From Galbibacter pacificus (GTDB taxonomy: Bacteria > Bacteroidota > Bacteroidia > Flavobacteriales > Flavobacteriaceae), in NCBI RefSeq assembly GCF_029603155.1, contig NZ_JAPMUA010000007.1, positions 62,001 to 126,000 on the forward strand: a DNA stretch of 64,000 nucleotides, given 5' to 3'. Positions within the stretch are counted from its first letter, which is position 1. Each line of letters starts with the position of its first letter. Made by a program: the position numbers and the translations under genes. Below, piece by piece: positions 33,622 to 44,011 of the stretch. Under the pieces are notes generated by a model. It was not told where the DNA came from and did no database searches. It was given only the letters and a program-made list of their open reading frames with translations.

Positions 33622-35820
33622 TTAATCCTTGATATTGGCTACCTTATTATTCTTGATATTGTTCATTTTTAAATCTTCCAAAACATTTAAGGCTTCTTCC
33701 ATATAAACATCCTTGGAAAGATTGGCATGCCAACGTTCTCTTTTTTGTCTAAGTACACTATCTTTTGCCATCAGTTCCACTTCATAAGGAAGTGATTCGT
33801 AGGTAAGGTTGGTTTTATAATCGGATATTTTCCTGAATTCTTTTAAAACCTGCTCGTCCTTTTCTGTTTCTGCAAGATATTGGTCTATATTAAGCGGGTA
33901 TTCTTTGTCTTCCTGTTGTTTCTTCACCCATTTGGCATTTTCGTCTATAAGTGTTAATTGGCTATTTTTGGCCATTCTTTCTTTGCTTTTCTCAATGGTT
34001 TCATCATAATCAATATAACCGGCCCAATCGTTGTACTGCACGGCATCTATTTTATCCCACGGAAGAGGGTTTTCCTGATCTTTCTCGCCAATATCCCTGT
34101 AACTATACCTATCTGGAACCACCACATCGCTCTTAACACCCTCCAATTGTGTCGAGCCACCATTAATCCTGTAAAATTTCTGGGTGGTAACTTTTAATGC
34201 TCCGACATCTCCATATTCGTTATCGCCCCTTAAGAATTGGTTTAGGTCAATTACGTTTTGAACCGTTCCTTTTCCATAGGTTTGCTTGCTTCCTAAAATA
34301 ATAGCCCTTTTGTAGTCTTGCATTGCGGCCGCCAATATTTCTGAGGCAGAAGCCGACAACTCGTTTACAAGGATAACCAAAGGTCCGTCCCACTGAATAT
34401 TTTTATCGGTATCGGCAAGCACTTCTTTGCGCTTTCCGGTAGATTTTACCTGCACAATAGGGCCATCTTTGATGAAAAGCCCGGCCATGTCCACCACTGT
34501 CTTTAAAGACCCGCCGCCATTGTCCCTAAGATCCAGAACAAGCCCTTCGGCTCCTGCCTTTTTAAGTTCGGTAATTTCCTTGGCCACATCAGAAGCGGCA
34601 TTTCTATTGTTATAATCGTCAAAATCTATGTAAAATTTAGGAAGGTTGATAACTCCAAAAGTCCTGTTGTCCTTTTTTACAATAGACGATTTGGCGTAGG
34701 TTTCTTCCAGTTCCACAATGTCTCTTACAATAGGCACTTCGGCAATGGTTCCGTCTACGCGTTTTATGGTAAGTATTACTTTGGTTCCTTTAGGCCCCTT
34801 AATAAGCTTAACGGCGTCTTCAAGTCGCATTCCCACTATACTCACTGGAGTTTCGTTTTCTTGGCCTACCTTCATTATTTCGTCTCCCACTTCTACTTTA
34901 TCGCCTCTCCAGGCCGGCCCGCCCGAGATAACTTCTACAATTTTAATATGGTCGTTTTTCTTTTGAAGCCTAGCTCCTATTCCTTCAAATTTACCAGAAA
35001 TTCCCACGTCAAACCGTTCTTTTTCATCGGGTGCGAAATAAAACGTATGCGGATCGAATTCTTCAACTATAGAATTTAGATAAACCACAAACCAATCTTT
35101 GCGCTCCAAATCGTTCATAAAGTCAAAATATTCACCAATTGTTTTTTGGGTATCTTCCCTGGTTTTCTTTTCCAAGGCAATAGGGTCATCGGGCAAATCG
35201 TCGTCATTTTCCAAACCGGGCGCAATTGGATCTTCTTCAATAACATCTTCTACCCCTTGCTTGGTCATTTTCTTTTGGGGCTCTTTTTTCTTTTCTATGC
35301 CTTCTATTCCATAGGCATAACGCTCCAAAGTTGAAAACTTTAATTGCTTCCTCCAACGTTCCCAAAGTTCTTCTTTGGTCTTTGCATATGGCAAGTTATC
35401 GTAATCTACATCTATGTTTTCTTCTTTTGAATAGTCAAAAGGTTTCTCCAAAACATCCTTGTACATTACAGATGCCTCGTCCATACGTTGCATTAGCCTG
35501 TCGTAGGTAAGGTTGAAGAATGTTAGATCTGATGTTTTTATTTGATCGTCGATTGTCGATCTGTATTTTTTAAACTCGTCAATATCGCTTTGCAAGAAAT
35601 ATCTTTTAAGCGGGTCTAACGCTTCAATATAATCATCATAAACATGTTCTGAGAAATCGTCATCGATTGTCCTCGGATTGTAATGACCATTTTCCAGCAC
35701 ATACGATATCAAATCGAGTAAAAGTTTGTCTTTATCAGGGTTGTCAAACTTGCTAGTAAAACTACACGATGCCGCAGAAACCAGTATGGCCGCGAGCAAA
35801 TACACTAAATTCCTTTTCAT
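33622..35820 (-). CDS. C-terminal processing (tail-specific) protease, S41 family
   Basis: A 732-residue Prc-like protease with a lipoprotein signal peptide (lipobox SAASC near residue 19). An N-terminal Prc-type domain of ~230 residues is followed by a PDZ domain (GIGARLQKKNDHIKIVEV...GMRLEDAVKLIKGPKG) and the S41 catalytic core: catalytic Ser in SASASEIL and Lys in YGKGTVQ. The C-terminus carries a DUF3340-type extension. It would trim or degrade periplasmic proteins from the C-terminus. In E. coli Prc regulates murein hydrolases; a similar role here is inference. Confidence 0.9.
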   Translation of the reverse strand: MKRNLVYLLAAILVSAASCSFTSKFDNPDKDKLLLDLISYVLENGHYNPRTIDDDFSEHVYDDYIEALDPLKRYFLQSDIDEFKKYRSTIDDQIKTSDLTFFNLTYDRLMQRMDEASVMYKDVLEKPFDYSKEENIDVDYDNLPYAKTKEELWERWRKQLKFSTLERYAYGIEGIEKKKEPQKKMTKQGVEDVIEEDPIAPGLENDDDLPDDPIALEKKTREDTQKTIGEYFDFMNDLERKDWFVVYLNSIVEEFDPHTFYFAPDEKERFDVGISGKFEGIGARLQKKNDHIKIVEVISGGPAWRGDKVEVGDEIMKVGQENETPVSIVGMRLEDAVKLIKGPKGTKVILTIKRVDGTIAEVPIVRDIVELEETYAKSSIVKKDNRTFGVINLPKFYIDFDDYNNRNAASDVAKEITELKKAGAEGLVLDLRDNGGGSLKTVVDMAGLFIKDGPIVQVKSTGKRKEVLADTDKNIQWDGPLVILVNELSASASEILAAAMQDYKRAIILGSKQTYGKGTVQNVIDLNQFLRGDNEYGDVGALKVTTQKFYRINGGSTQLEGVKSDVVVPDRYSYRDIGEKDQENPLPWDKIDAVQYNDWAGYIDYDETIEKSKERMAKNSQLTLIDENAKWVKKQQEDKEYPLNIDQYLAETEKDEQVLKEFRKISDYKTNLTYESLPYEVELMAKDSVLRQKRERWHANLSKDVYMEEALNVLEDLKMNNIKNNKVANIKD

Positions 35821-36121
35821 TTACAACTATTTTTTGAGGCAAAAAAATCCCTCTGCATTATTCTTTTTAAAAAATTCATACAGTTTTACCATCTAACAGA
35901 ACTGTATGTTTCGAAATATAAGAAATTTCTGCTTATAATATTTGACATCAATCATATATAAACAAAATTATATTTCTTTCCTTATTATTTTTAAACGACT
36001 AAATTAACGAAAAAATCGTGCCATGGTATGTACTTCCGCCTAATATTTTGTTAAACGTTTCTATAAATTATTTTAATATTTAAATTGATTATTTTAGCAC
36101 TGTAAAATACCAAAACCCAAA
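35821..36121. other. AT-rich divergent intergenic region
   Basis: About 300 bp between the protease (minus) and surE (plus) without a credible gene. It should hold both promoters; only a weak TATTTTAG box near 36090 resembles the -7 element for surE. No RNA gene or clear hairpin seen. Confidence 0.5.
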
Positions 36122-36901
36122 ATGGAAAATAAACCTTTAATACTTGTAACCAACGACGATGGGATTACGGCGCCCGGAATTAGAGCGCTTATTAGTGTTA
36201 TGAACGAAATTGGCGAAGTAATCGTGGTGGCCCCAGACAGCCCACAAAGTGGTATGGGGCATGCAATTACAGTAAATTCAACGCTTTATTGTAGCCCGAT
36301 TACCATTAATGAAGAAGACGTACAACTTGAATACAGTTGCAGCGGCACCCCGGCAGATTGTGTAAAGTTGGCGGTTAATGAAATTTTAAACAAAAAGCCC
36401 GACATATGTGTTAGCGGCATCAATCATGGGTCCAACTCGTCCATCAATGTTATTTATTCCGGGACCATGAGCGCAGCAGTCGAAGCAGGCATCGAAGGAA
36501 TTCCAGCCATTGGTTTTTCCCTTTGCGATTATTCTTGGGAAGCAAATTTTGACGCTGTTAAAGAGTACGCCAAGACCATTACCAAAAGTGCCTTAAAAAA
36601 TGGTATCCCAAAAGGGGTGGTCCTCAATGTAAATTTTCCCAAATTAAAGGATGATAAAATCAAGGGCATCAAGATTTGCAGACAAGCCCGTGCCCGATGG
36701 GTAGAAGAATTTGACAAGCGTACGAACCCCATGGGAAGGGATTATTATTGGCTGACCGGAAAATTTGCAAATCAGGACAAAGGCGAAGACACCGACGAGT
36801 GGGCTTTGGCAAATGGCTATGTCTCGGTGGTTCCCGTTCAATTCGACCTAACCGCACATCACGCTATTCAAGATCTAAATACCTGGAGTTTAAATGACTA
36901 G
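36122..36901 (+). CDS. surE: 5'/3'-nucleotidase SurE
   Basis: A 259-residue SurE with the metal-binding start LVTNDDGITAPGI (Asp pair), the active-site Ser/Asn region APDSPQSGMGHAIT and SGINHGSNSSINVIYSGTMSAA. It hydrolyses nucleoside monophosphates and short polyphosphates. It overlaps the next gene by 8 bp, so the two are coupled. Confidence 0.95.
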   Translation: MENKPLILVTNDDGITAPGIRALISVMNEIGEVIVVAPDSPQSGMGHAITVNSTLYCSPITINEEDVQLEYSCSGTPADCVKLAVNEILNKKPDICVSGINHGSNSSINVIYSGTMSAAVEAGIEGIPAIGFSLCDYSWEANFDAVKEYAKTITKSALKNGIPKGVVLNVNFPKLKDDKIKGIKICRQARARWVEEFDKRTNPMGRDYYWLTGKFANQDKGEDTDEWALANGYVSVVPVQFDLTAHHAIQDLNTWSLND

Positions 36902-37175
36902 AAAAGAAGTTTTAATAGGATTTTTTGTCGGTATCATTGCCAATGTGCTTGGAACTTTGCTATACATTCTTATCTTCTCTGATTTAAGTATTGAAGACAG
37001 TATAAAAGTAGCCCGCGAACAAGGACATTTGGGAAGTTTATTGGCTTTGGGAGCATTGCTAAACCTAGTGGCCTTTTTTGGGTTTATAAAGCTGAAAAGG
37101 GATTTAAGGGCCAAAGGTGTCCTTATTGCCACTTTTTTAACTGCTTTTATTATATTAATGATAAAAATTTTTTAA
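36894..37175 (+). CDS. Small three-helix membrane protein, unknown function
   Basis: A 93-residue protein with three hydrophobic segments (about residues 7-26, 47-64 and 75-91). It overlaps surE by 8 bp and precedes lpxB by 18 bp. The gene lies between surE and lpxB in many Flavobacteriia. No domain is recognised; tight coupling and proximity to lpxB suggest an envelope role, but this is only context. Confidence 0.75.
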   Translation: MTRKEVLIGFFVGIIANVLGTLLYILIFSDLSIEDSIKVAREQGHLGSLLALGALLNLVAFFGFIKLKRDLRAKGVLIATFLTAFIILMIKIF

Positions 37176-37193
37176 TATAAAAATCGTGCATAC

Positions 37194-38306
37194 GTGAAAT
37201 ATTATATAATAGCTGGAGAAGCATCGGGAGATTTACATGCCTCCAACCTTATAAAAGCACTTTCTACAAAAGACAAAGAAGCTACTTTTCGCGGGTGGGG
37301 CGGAGACCTTATGCAACAAGCCGGCATGGAGCTGGTAAAACACTACAAGGAACAATCCTTTATGGGTTTTTTTGAAGTTATTATGAATTTGCGCACTATT
37401 TTTTCAAACATAAAATATTGCAAGCAGGATATTGAAAACTTCAATCCGGATGTCATTATTTTTATTGATTATTCGGGCTTCAACCTAAAAATTGCCAAAT
37501 GGGCAAAACAGCACAACTATAGGACATTTTATTATGTTTCCCCACAAATATGGGCCTCTAGGGAAGGCCGGATAGAAGCCATAAAGAGGGATATAGACGA
37601 AATGTTTGTAATTCTTCCCTTTGAAAAAGATTTTTACGAAACAAAACACCAATACCGGGTCAATTTTGTTGGTCACCCGTTGTTAGATGCCATTTCCAGC
37701 AGGAAACAGGTACTCCCGGAAACATTTAGAGAAGAAAACGGACTCGACAAAAGGGAAATTATCGCATTGCTGCCAGGAAGCAGAAAACAAGAAATTACCA
37801 ATATGCTATCAACCATGTTAAGTGTGGTAGACGACTTTACCGATTACCAGTTTGTTATTGCCGGGGCCCCAAGTCAGGAATATCAATTCTACGAACAGTT
37901 TATTGGCAAGGCCAATGTTAATTTTGTAACGGGAAAAACCTACGACCTATTGAGCGTATCCAAAGCCGCCCTTGTTACCAGCGGCACCGCTACCTTGGAA
38001 ACCGCCCTTTTTAAAGTCCCCGAAGTTGTTTGTTACAAAGGCAATTGGATAAGCTACCAAATTGCCAAGCGCATCATCACGTTGAAGTACATTTCGTTGG
38101 TCAATTTAATTATGGACAAGGAAGTAGTGAAGGAATTGATTCAAAACGACCTAACCACTAAAAATCTTAAAACCGAGCTCCATAAAATTCTCACCCCCGA
38201 AATTAGGGAACGTATTTTTCTTGATTATTTTGAGCTAGAAAAAAAATTGGGAGGAAAAGGCGCAAGTATGAAAGCTGCTCAACTTATTTATGATAAAATT
38301 TCTTAA
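37194..38306 (+). CDS. lpxB: Lipid-A-disaccharide synthase LpxB
   Basis: A 370-residue GT19 glycosyltransferase joining two acylated glucosamines in lipid A synthesis. Family motifs: IIAGEASGDLHASNLI at the N-terminus, GFFEVIMNL, FIDYSGFNLKIAKWAK, YYVSPQIWAS and ALVTSGTATLETAL. The start is a GTG (37194); the family begins exactly there. The inner-membrane-associated product feeds LPS export; Lpt components are encoded elsewhere in the window. Confidence 0.95.
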   Translation: MKYYIIAGEASGDLHASNLIKALSTKDKEATFRGWGGDLMQQAGMELVKHYKEQSFMGFFEVIMNLRTIFSNIKYCKQDIENFNPDVIIFIDYSGFNLKIAKWAKQHNYRTFYYVSPQIWASREGRIEAIKRDIDEMFVILPFEKDFYETKHQYRVNFVGHPLLDAISSRKQVLPETFREENGLDKREIIALLPGSRKQEITNMLSTMLSVVDDFTDYQFVIAGAPSQEYQFYEQFIGKANVNFVTGKTYDLLSVSKAALVTSGTATLETALFKVPEVVCYKGNWISYQIAKRIITLKYISLVNLIMDKEVVKELIQNDLTTKNLKTELHKILTPEIRERIFLDYFELEKKLGGKGASMKAAQLIYDKIS

Positions 38307-38330
38307 TTTGCAACAAACCCTAATGAATAC

Positions 38331-38849
38331 ATGAAAAAAATACTTTGGCTGCTTTTTATATCATTCATCATAATAAGTTGTGGTTCATCAAAAAAAAAGG
38401 TATCGGTAAAAGGAGAACGGCCGGTTACTGAAGATACATCAGCTACAAAAAGAAAACAAACAAACAAAGAAGCCGATGCCATTATAAAAACGGCCTTGTC
38501 TTTTAACGGTACTCCATATAAATACGGCGGGACTACCAAACGCGGAATGGATTGTTCGGGCTTGATATATACTTCTTTCCTAGAAAATGACATTTCCATG
38601 CAACGCACTTCGTACATGATGGCTACACAGGGGAAAAAAATTAAAATCAAAGATGTGGAAGAAGGCGATCTGTTATTTTTTACCACAAGCAAAAACAAAC
38701 GAAAAATAAATCATGTGGGGCTTGTGGTTCAGGTAAAAGGCAACGACATCCACTTTATCCATTCTACTACTTCAAGGGGCGTGCTGGTTTCTTCCTTAAA
38801 CGAAGGTTACTGGAATTACGCATTTAACCAAGCTCGAAGAATATTGTAG
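38331..38849 (+). CDS. C40 (NlpC/P60) peptidase lipoprotein
   Basis: A 172-residue lipoprotein (lipobox IISC, Cys17) with an NlpC/P60 cysteine-peptidase domain. The catalytic Cys75 is in MDCSGL, His128 in NHVGLVV and a third His (144) in FIHSTTS. Such enzymes cleave peptidoglycan stem peptides. It starts 24 bp after lpxB and precedes comEC, a conserved flavobacterial order. Confidence 0.9.
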   Translation: MKKILWLLFISFIIISCGSSKKKVSVKGERPVTEDTSATKRKQTNKEADAIIKTALSFNGTPYKYGGTTKRGMDCSGLIYTSFLENDISMQRTSYMMATQGKKIKIKDVEEGDLLFFTTSKNKRKINHVGLVVQVKGNDIHFIHSTTSRGVLVSSLNEGYWNYAFNQARRIL

Positions 38850-40336
38850 GTTATTTTCTTTTTATTTTAGTGTATTGGTAATGTGAAAATATTGAACTAT
38901 CCCATTACCAAATTAATCGTTCCATTAATCGGAGGGATTTATTGTGGTTTTACATTTCCTGTTAGTTTAAGGAACATTTTTATTATTCTTGCTGCATGCC
39001 GTGCATTGCTCATAGTTTTCCGGTTAAAATCAAAAATAGCAACCAGTCATTATTTCGGAATATTTATTTTGTTTATTTTTTTCATCCTTGGATGCATCAA
39101 TGCAAAAATACATACCCCGGAAAATCCTAAATATTACAATCATCATTATAAAAATGGGGATACCATAAGCTTTAGGATATATAAAAAACTTAAATCAACT
39201 AATTATAGTTACAGATACAAAGCATAATACTTATTAAAAAATAATGAAGTACCCTGTATGGGGAAAGTACAGCTTAACACATATAAAGACAGTAGCAATA
39301 CCGGGTTTAAGCCTCCAAAGATTGATTATCTATACCAGACAACCAATAGCCTAACAGAAATTACCCCGCCTTTAAACCCGCATCAATTTAATTACAAGGA
39401 CTATTTGGCCCATCAAGGGATATACAGCCAATTAAAGCTTGGCATTGAAGACATTTCCTTGAAATCTACATCCATAAAAACAGTACAGGGAATAGCCGGA
39501 AAACTACGGGACGATATCAATAAAGTGCTTAAGACATATCCATACAAAACAGAAACAGCCATTTTAAACGCCTTATTGCTTGGACAACGAGACGAAATAA
39601 ATAGCCAAACCTACCAAGATTACGCATCGGCAGGTGCAATCCATTTACTGGCAATTTCAGGACTGCATATTGGTATTATTTTATTGATTTTACAGTTTCT
39701 GCTTGCACCGCTAAAACACACAAAGCACGGAAGGGTAGCAAGCCTTGTCTTGATATTGGCCTGTTTATGGTCTTTACAGTACTTACCGGTTTAAGTGCAT
39801 CGGTTGTACGGGTTGTTACCATGTTTTCGTTTATTTCTTACGTGCTTCAACTACTAAAAAAGGGCAGCAATATTTATTATGCTATTATAAGTTCTATGCT
39901 TATATTGTTGTTATTTTGGCCTGCCTTTATTTTTGATGTAGGTTTCCAGCTTAGTTATATCGCGGTTTTTGGAATTGTGTGTATACAGCCTCTCATGAAA
40001 AAATATTGGAGCCCAAAGCATAGAATTACAAATTATTTCTGGAAACTTATTACGGTTTCCTTTACCGCTCAATTAAGTGTACTTCCGCTTTCGCTGTATT
40101 ATTTTCATCAGTTTCCGAGTCTTTTCTTAGCAACATTGTTTTAATTCCCTTTATGGGAACCATTTTAGGACTGGGAATTATTGTAATTATTTTGGCCGGG
40201 AGTAACTCATTACCGTATTTTTTGGGCAAGATATTTTTTGAGTTGATTGGCTTGATGAACAGTTTTATTGGGTGGGTTGCCGGCCATGAAGCATTTGTAT
40301 TTAAGGAAATACCGTTTAATTTCTACAAAATGGCAG

Positions 40337-40368
<32 letters not shown>

Positions 40369-40851
40369 TGATAATTGCTTTTGTTTCATGGTTAAAGAAC
40401 AGAAAACAGCATATTTTCTTGGTTACAATAGGCAGTAGTTTGTTATTAATAGTTACTTTTTTATATGAAGACCATCAAACTTTAAAAAACGAACGCTTGG
40501 TTATTTTTCATAAATCCAGAAACTCATTATGGGGTACAAACATGGAAGGAGGTTATTGATTAATGACACGCTCTATAAAACAAATTCGACTATAAAAGAT
40601 TTTTGCATTGGAGAAAATATAGATAATATTGCATATGTACCTTTCAAAAAGAATTTTTCGTTTAAAAATTACGATATTCTTATAATAGATAGCACCGAAG
40701 TTAATTACAAAAACCTACACCCCGACATTGTATTGCTTGTTAATTTACCTAAAATAAACCTGGAACGTTTTATTAAAAAAACAAACCAAAAAGAATTATT
40801 GTAGACGGAAGCAATTATAAATTCCTGATTGCATTATGGAAAGCCAGCTGT

Positions 40852-40897
40852 AAAAAAGAAAAGCTCCCATTTCACTACACCGGTGAAATGGGAGCTT
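40852..40897 (-). terminator. Terminator of the POT transporter gene, inside the comEC 3' end
   Basis: A perfect 15-bp stem (40861-40875 with 40883-40897, loop TACACCG). The left flank is A-rich, so the T-tract lies on the minus strand, 35 bp past the transporter stop. The hairpin overlaps the last codons of the comEC remnant. Confidence 0.85.
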
Positions 40898-40931
40898 GTG
40901 TTATAGAATAGTTATTTAACTTTTAATTAAT

Positions 40932-42512
40932 TTAATGTATCCCGTGCATCCATTTTCTAAGCAACGGAATTAACAGAAACAATATTAATGCGGCCCCGGC
41001 AACTACACTAACGCCCCATATTAAGTACGTATTGGCATAAATACCTAAAGTTTCCATTGGATGCGCACCTTCGTCTATACTTTCTGAAGCAGTCAAAGTG
41101 CCAATCCATCCGGCCATTTTATTCCCGATGGACATGGACAAAAACCAAGCCCCCATTACAAAACCAACCACTTTTCCGGGCGACAGTTTAGTAACCATAG
41201 AGAGGCCAACGGGCGATAAAGAAAGCTCTCCCATGGTATGGAACAAATACATAAATGCTATAAATGCCACCGAAACCAAGCCTTCGCTATTTGCAAAGTA
41301 CTTCGCGCCAATTACAATTATTGCAAAACCCAAAGCCAATTGTGCCAGCCCCAATACAAATTTCATGGGCGTGCTAGGTTCTTTTCCTGCCTTGTTTAAA
41401 CGCAACCACATGTAAGAAAATAAAGGCGCTAAAAGTATAATGAACAATGGGTTGAAACTTTGAAATATGGAAGCGGGCAATTCTGTACCCATTATAAACC
41501 TGTCTACATTTTTTTCCGTGAACAAGGTTATGGAACCCCCGGCCTGTTCGAACAATGCCCAAAATACCGCATGGAAAAAGAACAGGACAATAACCACCAA
41601 TAACCTTTGCCCGGTAGCCTTGTCTTTTGCCGTTAAGGCATGATAAAGTAAATATCCAACTATTAACAATGAAATAACCAGTAATATGGTCGACATTACT
41701 TCATTTAGGTTAAGCATCAATGCACATATTGGAATTGCCGCAAGGGATAAAACTATTACCGGAAGGTCCGGTTTTATACCAAACAACTTTACTTTGCCTT
41801 CCTGTACCTCTTTTGGTTGCAATCCCTTTTCGCCAAAACCCCTGGAGAATATCCAAAAAACCGTTAGGCCAATCAACATACCAATTCCAGCCAAACCAAA
41901 TCCATAATGCCAGTTTATATTTTGACCGACATAACCACAAGTTAGCATTGATAAAAAAGACCCAATATTCACGCCCATATAAAAAATGGAGAAGGCACCG
42001 TCTTTACGGGGGTCGTCCGTTTCGTAGAATTTTCCAAGGAACGAACTCACATTTGGTTTAAAAAACCCATTTCCAACTATAATTAAGGCCAAAGCGCCAA
42101 AAAACAATGGCATGTTACCTTCTAAATCACCGATACCCTGAATTCCAAGCGTAAAATGACCCAAAACCATTAAAAACCCGCCCCAAATAATCGTTCTCCT
42201 AAAGCCTAAATATTTATCGGCTACCAAGCCGCCCAATACCGGAAGAAGGTATACCATGGCCGTATAAGACCCATATATGGCATACGATTTAATTTCAGCA
42301 GCACTTTGTGCCAAGTCAACAAATAAAACCTTGGTCATGTACAATACCAAAAGGGCACGCATACCATAATAGGAAAAACGTTCCCACATTTCAGCAAAAA
42401 AAAGTACAAATAATGCCTTTGGATGCGTTTTTCTATTTGTATAAATAATAAAAGGAACCCATAGTAATACAAATATCCAACCTACCGTTAAAATCCACAA
42501 TGTTAAATTCAT
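40932..42512 (-). CDS. POT family di-/tripeptide:H+ symporter (1)
   Basis: A 526-residue MFS protein with 12 or more transmembrane segments. POT/PTR2 motifs: ERFSYYGMRALLVLYM near residue 44 (the ExxER-type helix 1 proton site), and FYMGVNIGSFLSMLTCGYVG near 180. It imports di- and tripeptides with protons. It is the third gene of an S9 peptidase - POT - POT unit and paralogous to the POT encoded just upstream. A strong terminator follows. Confidence 0.9.
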   Translation of the reverse strand: MNLTLWILTVGWIFVLLWVPFIIYTNRKTHPKALFVLFFAEMWERFSYYGMRALLVLYMTKVLFVDLAQSAAEIKSYAIYGSYTAMVYLLPVLGGLVADKYLGFRRTIIWGGFLMVLGHFTLGIQGIGDLEGNMPLFFGALALIIVGNGFFKPNVSSFLGKFYETDDPRKDGAFSIFYMGVNIGSFLSMLTCGYVGQNINWHYGFGLAGIGMLIGLTVFWIFSRGFGEKGLQPKEVQEGKVKLFGIKPDLPVIVLSLAAIPICALMLNLNEVMSTILLVISLLIVGYLLYHALTAKDKATGQRLLVVIVLFFFHAVFWALFEQAGGSITLFTEKNVDRFIMGTELPASIFQSFNPLFIILLAPLFSYMWLRLNKAGKEPSTPMKFVLGLAQLALGFAIIVIGAKYFANSEGLVSVAFIAFMYLFHTMGELSLSPVGLSMVTKLSPGKVVGFVMGAWFLSMSIGNKMAGWIGTLTASESIDEGAHPMETLGIYANTYLIWGVSVVAGAALILFLLIPLLRKWMHGIH

Positions 42513-42592
42513 GCTTTTAATTATTAATTACTAAATCTATTTTTTTAATATGAATGGTTTATAAGTAATTAAAAGGTTGGTTATGTAATTGT

Positions 42593-43984
42593 CTATGATG
42601 TTGAAGTTTCCAATTCGTTTGCTATTTCGTCTTGTATTTTACCTTCATTATCTTCTGCACCATGAGTAAGGCGCTTTAGGGGTTTCATTAAAAGTATAAC
42701 AACGAGACCGATTAAAGACCAGATAACTGTAATTCCGGTAAAGATCTCAAATTCACCTAAATGCTGGGCACTTTGGCCAATATATCCTGCCAATTTATTA
42801 CCTAAACCTGTAGCTGCCCAATAAAGGCCCATAATAATTGAAGCATATTTTAGAGGTGCCAATTTGGTAATAAAAGATAAAGATACCGGTGAAGCACACA
42901 ATTCCCCAATAGAATGAAAAAGATATGCCAAGATTAACCAATACATTGCCGATGAACCTGTTGCTTCAGTTTCTACGGCAGCGGCGCTCATAAAACCAAA
43001 GCCCAAAGCCATTATTATTATCCCAATGGCTATTTTAAACAAAGATGAAGCTTCATGGCCTTTTTTACGCCATTTTAACCAAAATGCTCCTACAGCCGTA
43101 GCCAAGGTAATGATAAAAAAGGAGTTAACAGATTGAAAGACAGATGCCGGAACAGTAAAAAGTCCGAAAAAATTCCTGTCTGTATTTTGCTTTGCATAGA
43201 GGTTCATTAACCCGCCTGCTTGCTCAAATGCCGCCCAGAACAAAATAATTAATAAAAACGAAAGCAACAATACCACTACTCTATCCTTTTCTATTTTAGT
43301 AAGTGGTTTGTTTAAAATTTCCCGATCGGCTTCATTTTTATCAGAAATAAGGTTTCCTACATTTTTAAGGTATTTTTGCCCCCATATATATACTATCTGC
43401 CCTATCAACATACCAATTGCCGCCAACCCGAAGCCATAATGCCAATTTATTTTTTCGCCTATATATCCACAGATAATCGGGGCAATAAAACCGCCAATAT
43501 TAATTCCCATATAAAAAATATAGAACCCCAGGTCTCTTCTTTCATCTTTCGGTTTGTACAGTCCACCAACCATTGAAGAAATATTGGGCTTAAGGCCTCC
43601 TACGCCTAAAATAATAAAAAGGCAACCCACATAAAACGAAGCCTCGGAGTTTAAGGCCAAAACGGCATGCCCAATACAGAGCAACAGCCCGCCGAGCATT
43701 ACTGTTTTCTTTTGCCCCAGAAATCTGTCGGCAATCCAGCCTCCCGGAATGGACGACATATATACAAGCATGGTATACCACCCATAAAGAGCCAATGCTT
43801 CATTATTTGTCCAGCCAAATCCTGGATTATTTGACGTGGTCTCGGCTACTAAAAATAAGGTAAAAAGGGCGCGCATGCCATAATATGAAAAGCGCTCCCA
43901 TAATTCTGTAAAAAAGAGGATATACAGCCCTTTAGGGTGCCCAAATAATTCACTTTTGCTAGGGTCTTGAGTTACTGTTGGCAT
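42593..43984 (-). CDS. POT family di-/tripeptide:H+ symporter (2)
   Basis: A 463-residue POT/PTR2 transporter with ELWERFSYYGMRALFTLFL near residue 27 and FYIFYMGINIGGFIAPIICG, given in part. It is shorter than its neighbour at the C-terminus and in central loops. It begins 27 bp after the dipeptidyl peptidase gene, so the peptidase and both transporters are probably one transcript for releasing and importing dipeptides. Confidence 0.9.
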   Translation of the reverse strand: MPTVTQDPSKSELFGHPKGLYILFFTELWERFSYYGMRALFTLFLVAETTSNNPGFGWTNNEALALYGWYTMLVYMSSIPGGWIADRFLGQKKTVMLGGLLLCIGHAVLALNSEASFYVGCLFIILGVGGLKPNISSMVGGLYKPKDERRDLGFYIFYMGINIGGFIAPIICGYIGEKINWHYGFGLAAIGMLIGQIVYIWGQKYLKNVGNLISDKNEADREILNKPLTKIEKDRVVVLLLSFLLIILFWAAFEQAGGLMNLYAKQNTDRNFFGLFTVPASVFQSVNSFFIITLATAVGAFWLKWRKKGHEASSLFKIAIGIIIMALGFGFMSAAAVETEATGSSAMYWLILAYLFHSIGELCASPVSLSFITKLAPLKYASIIMGLYWAATGLGNKLAGYIGQSAQHLGEFEIFTGITVIWSLIGLVVILLMKPLKRLTHGAEDNEGKIQDEIANELETSTS

Positions 43985-44011
43985 TAGTTAAGGTTTTTTA
44001 AAGATTAAAAA

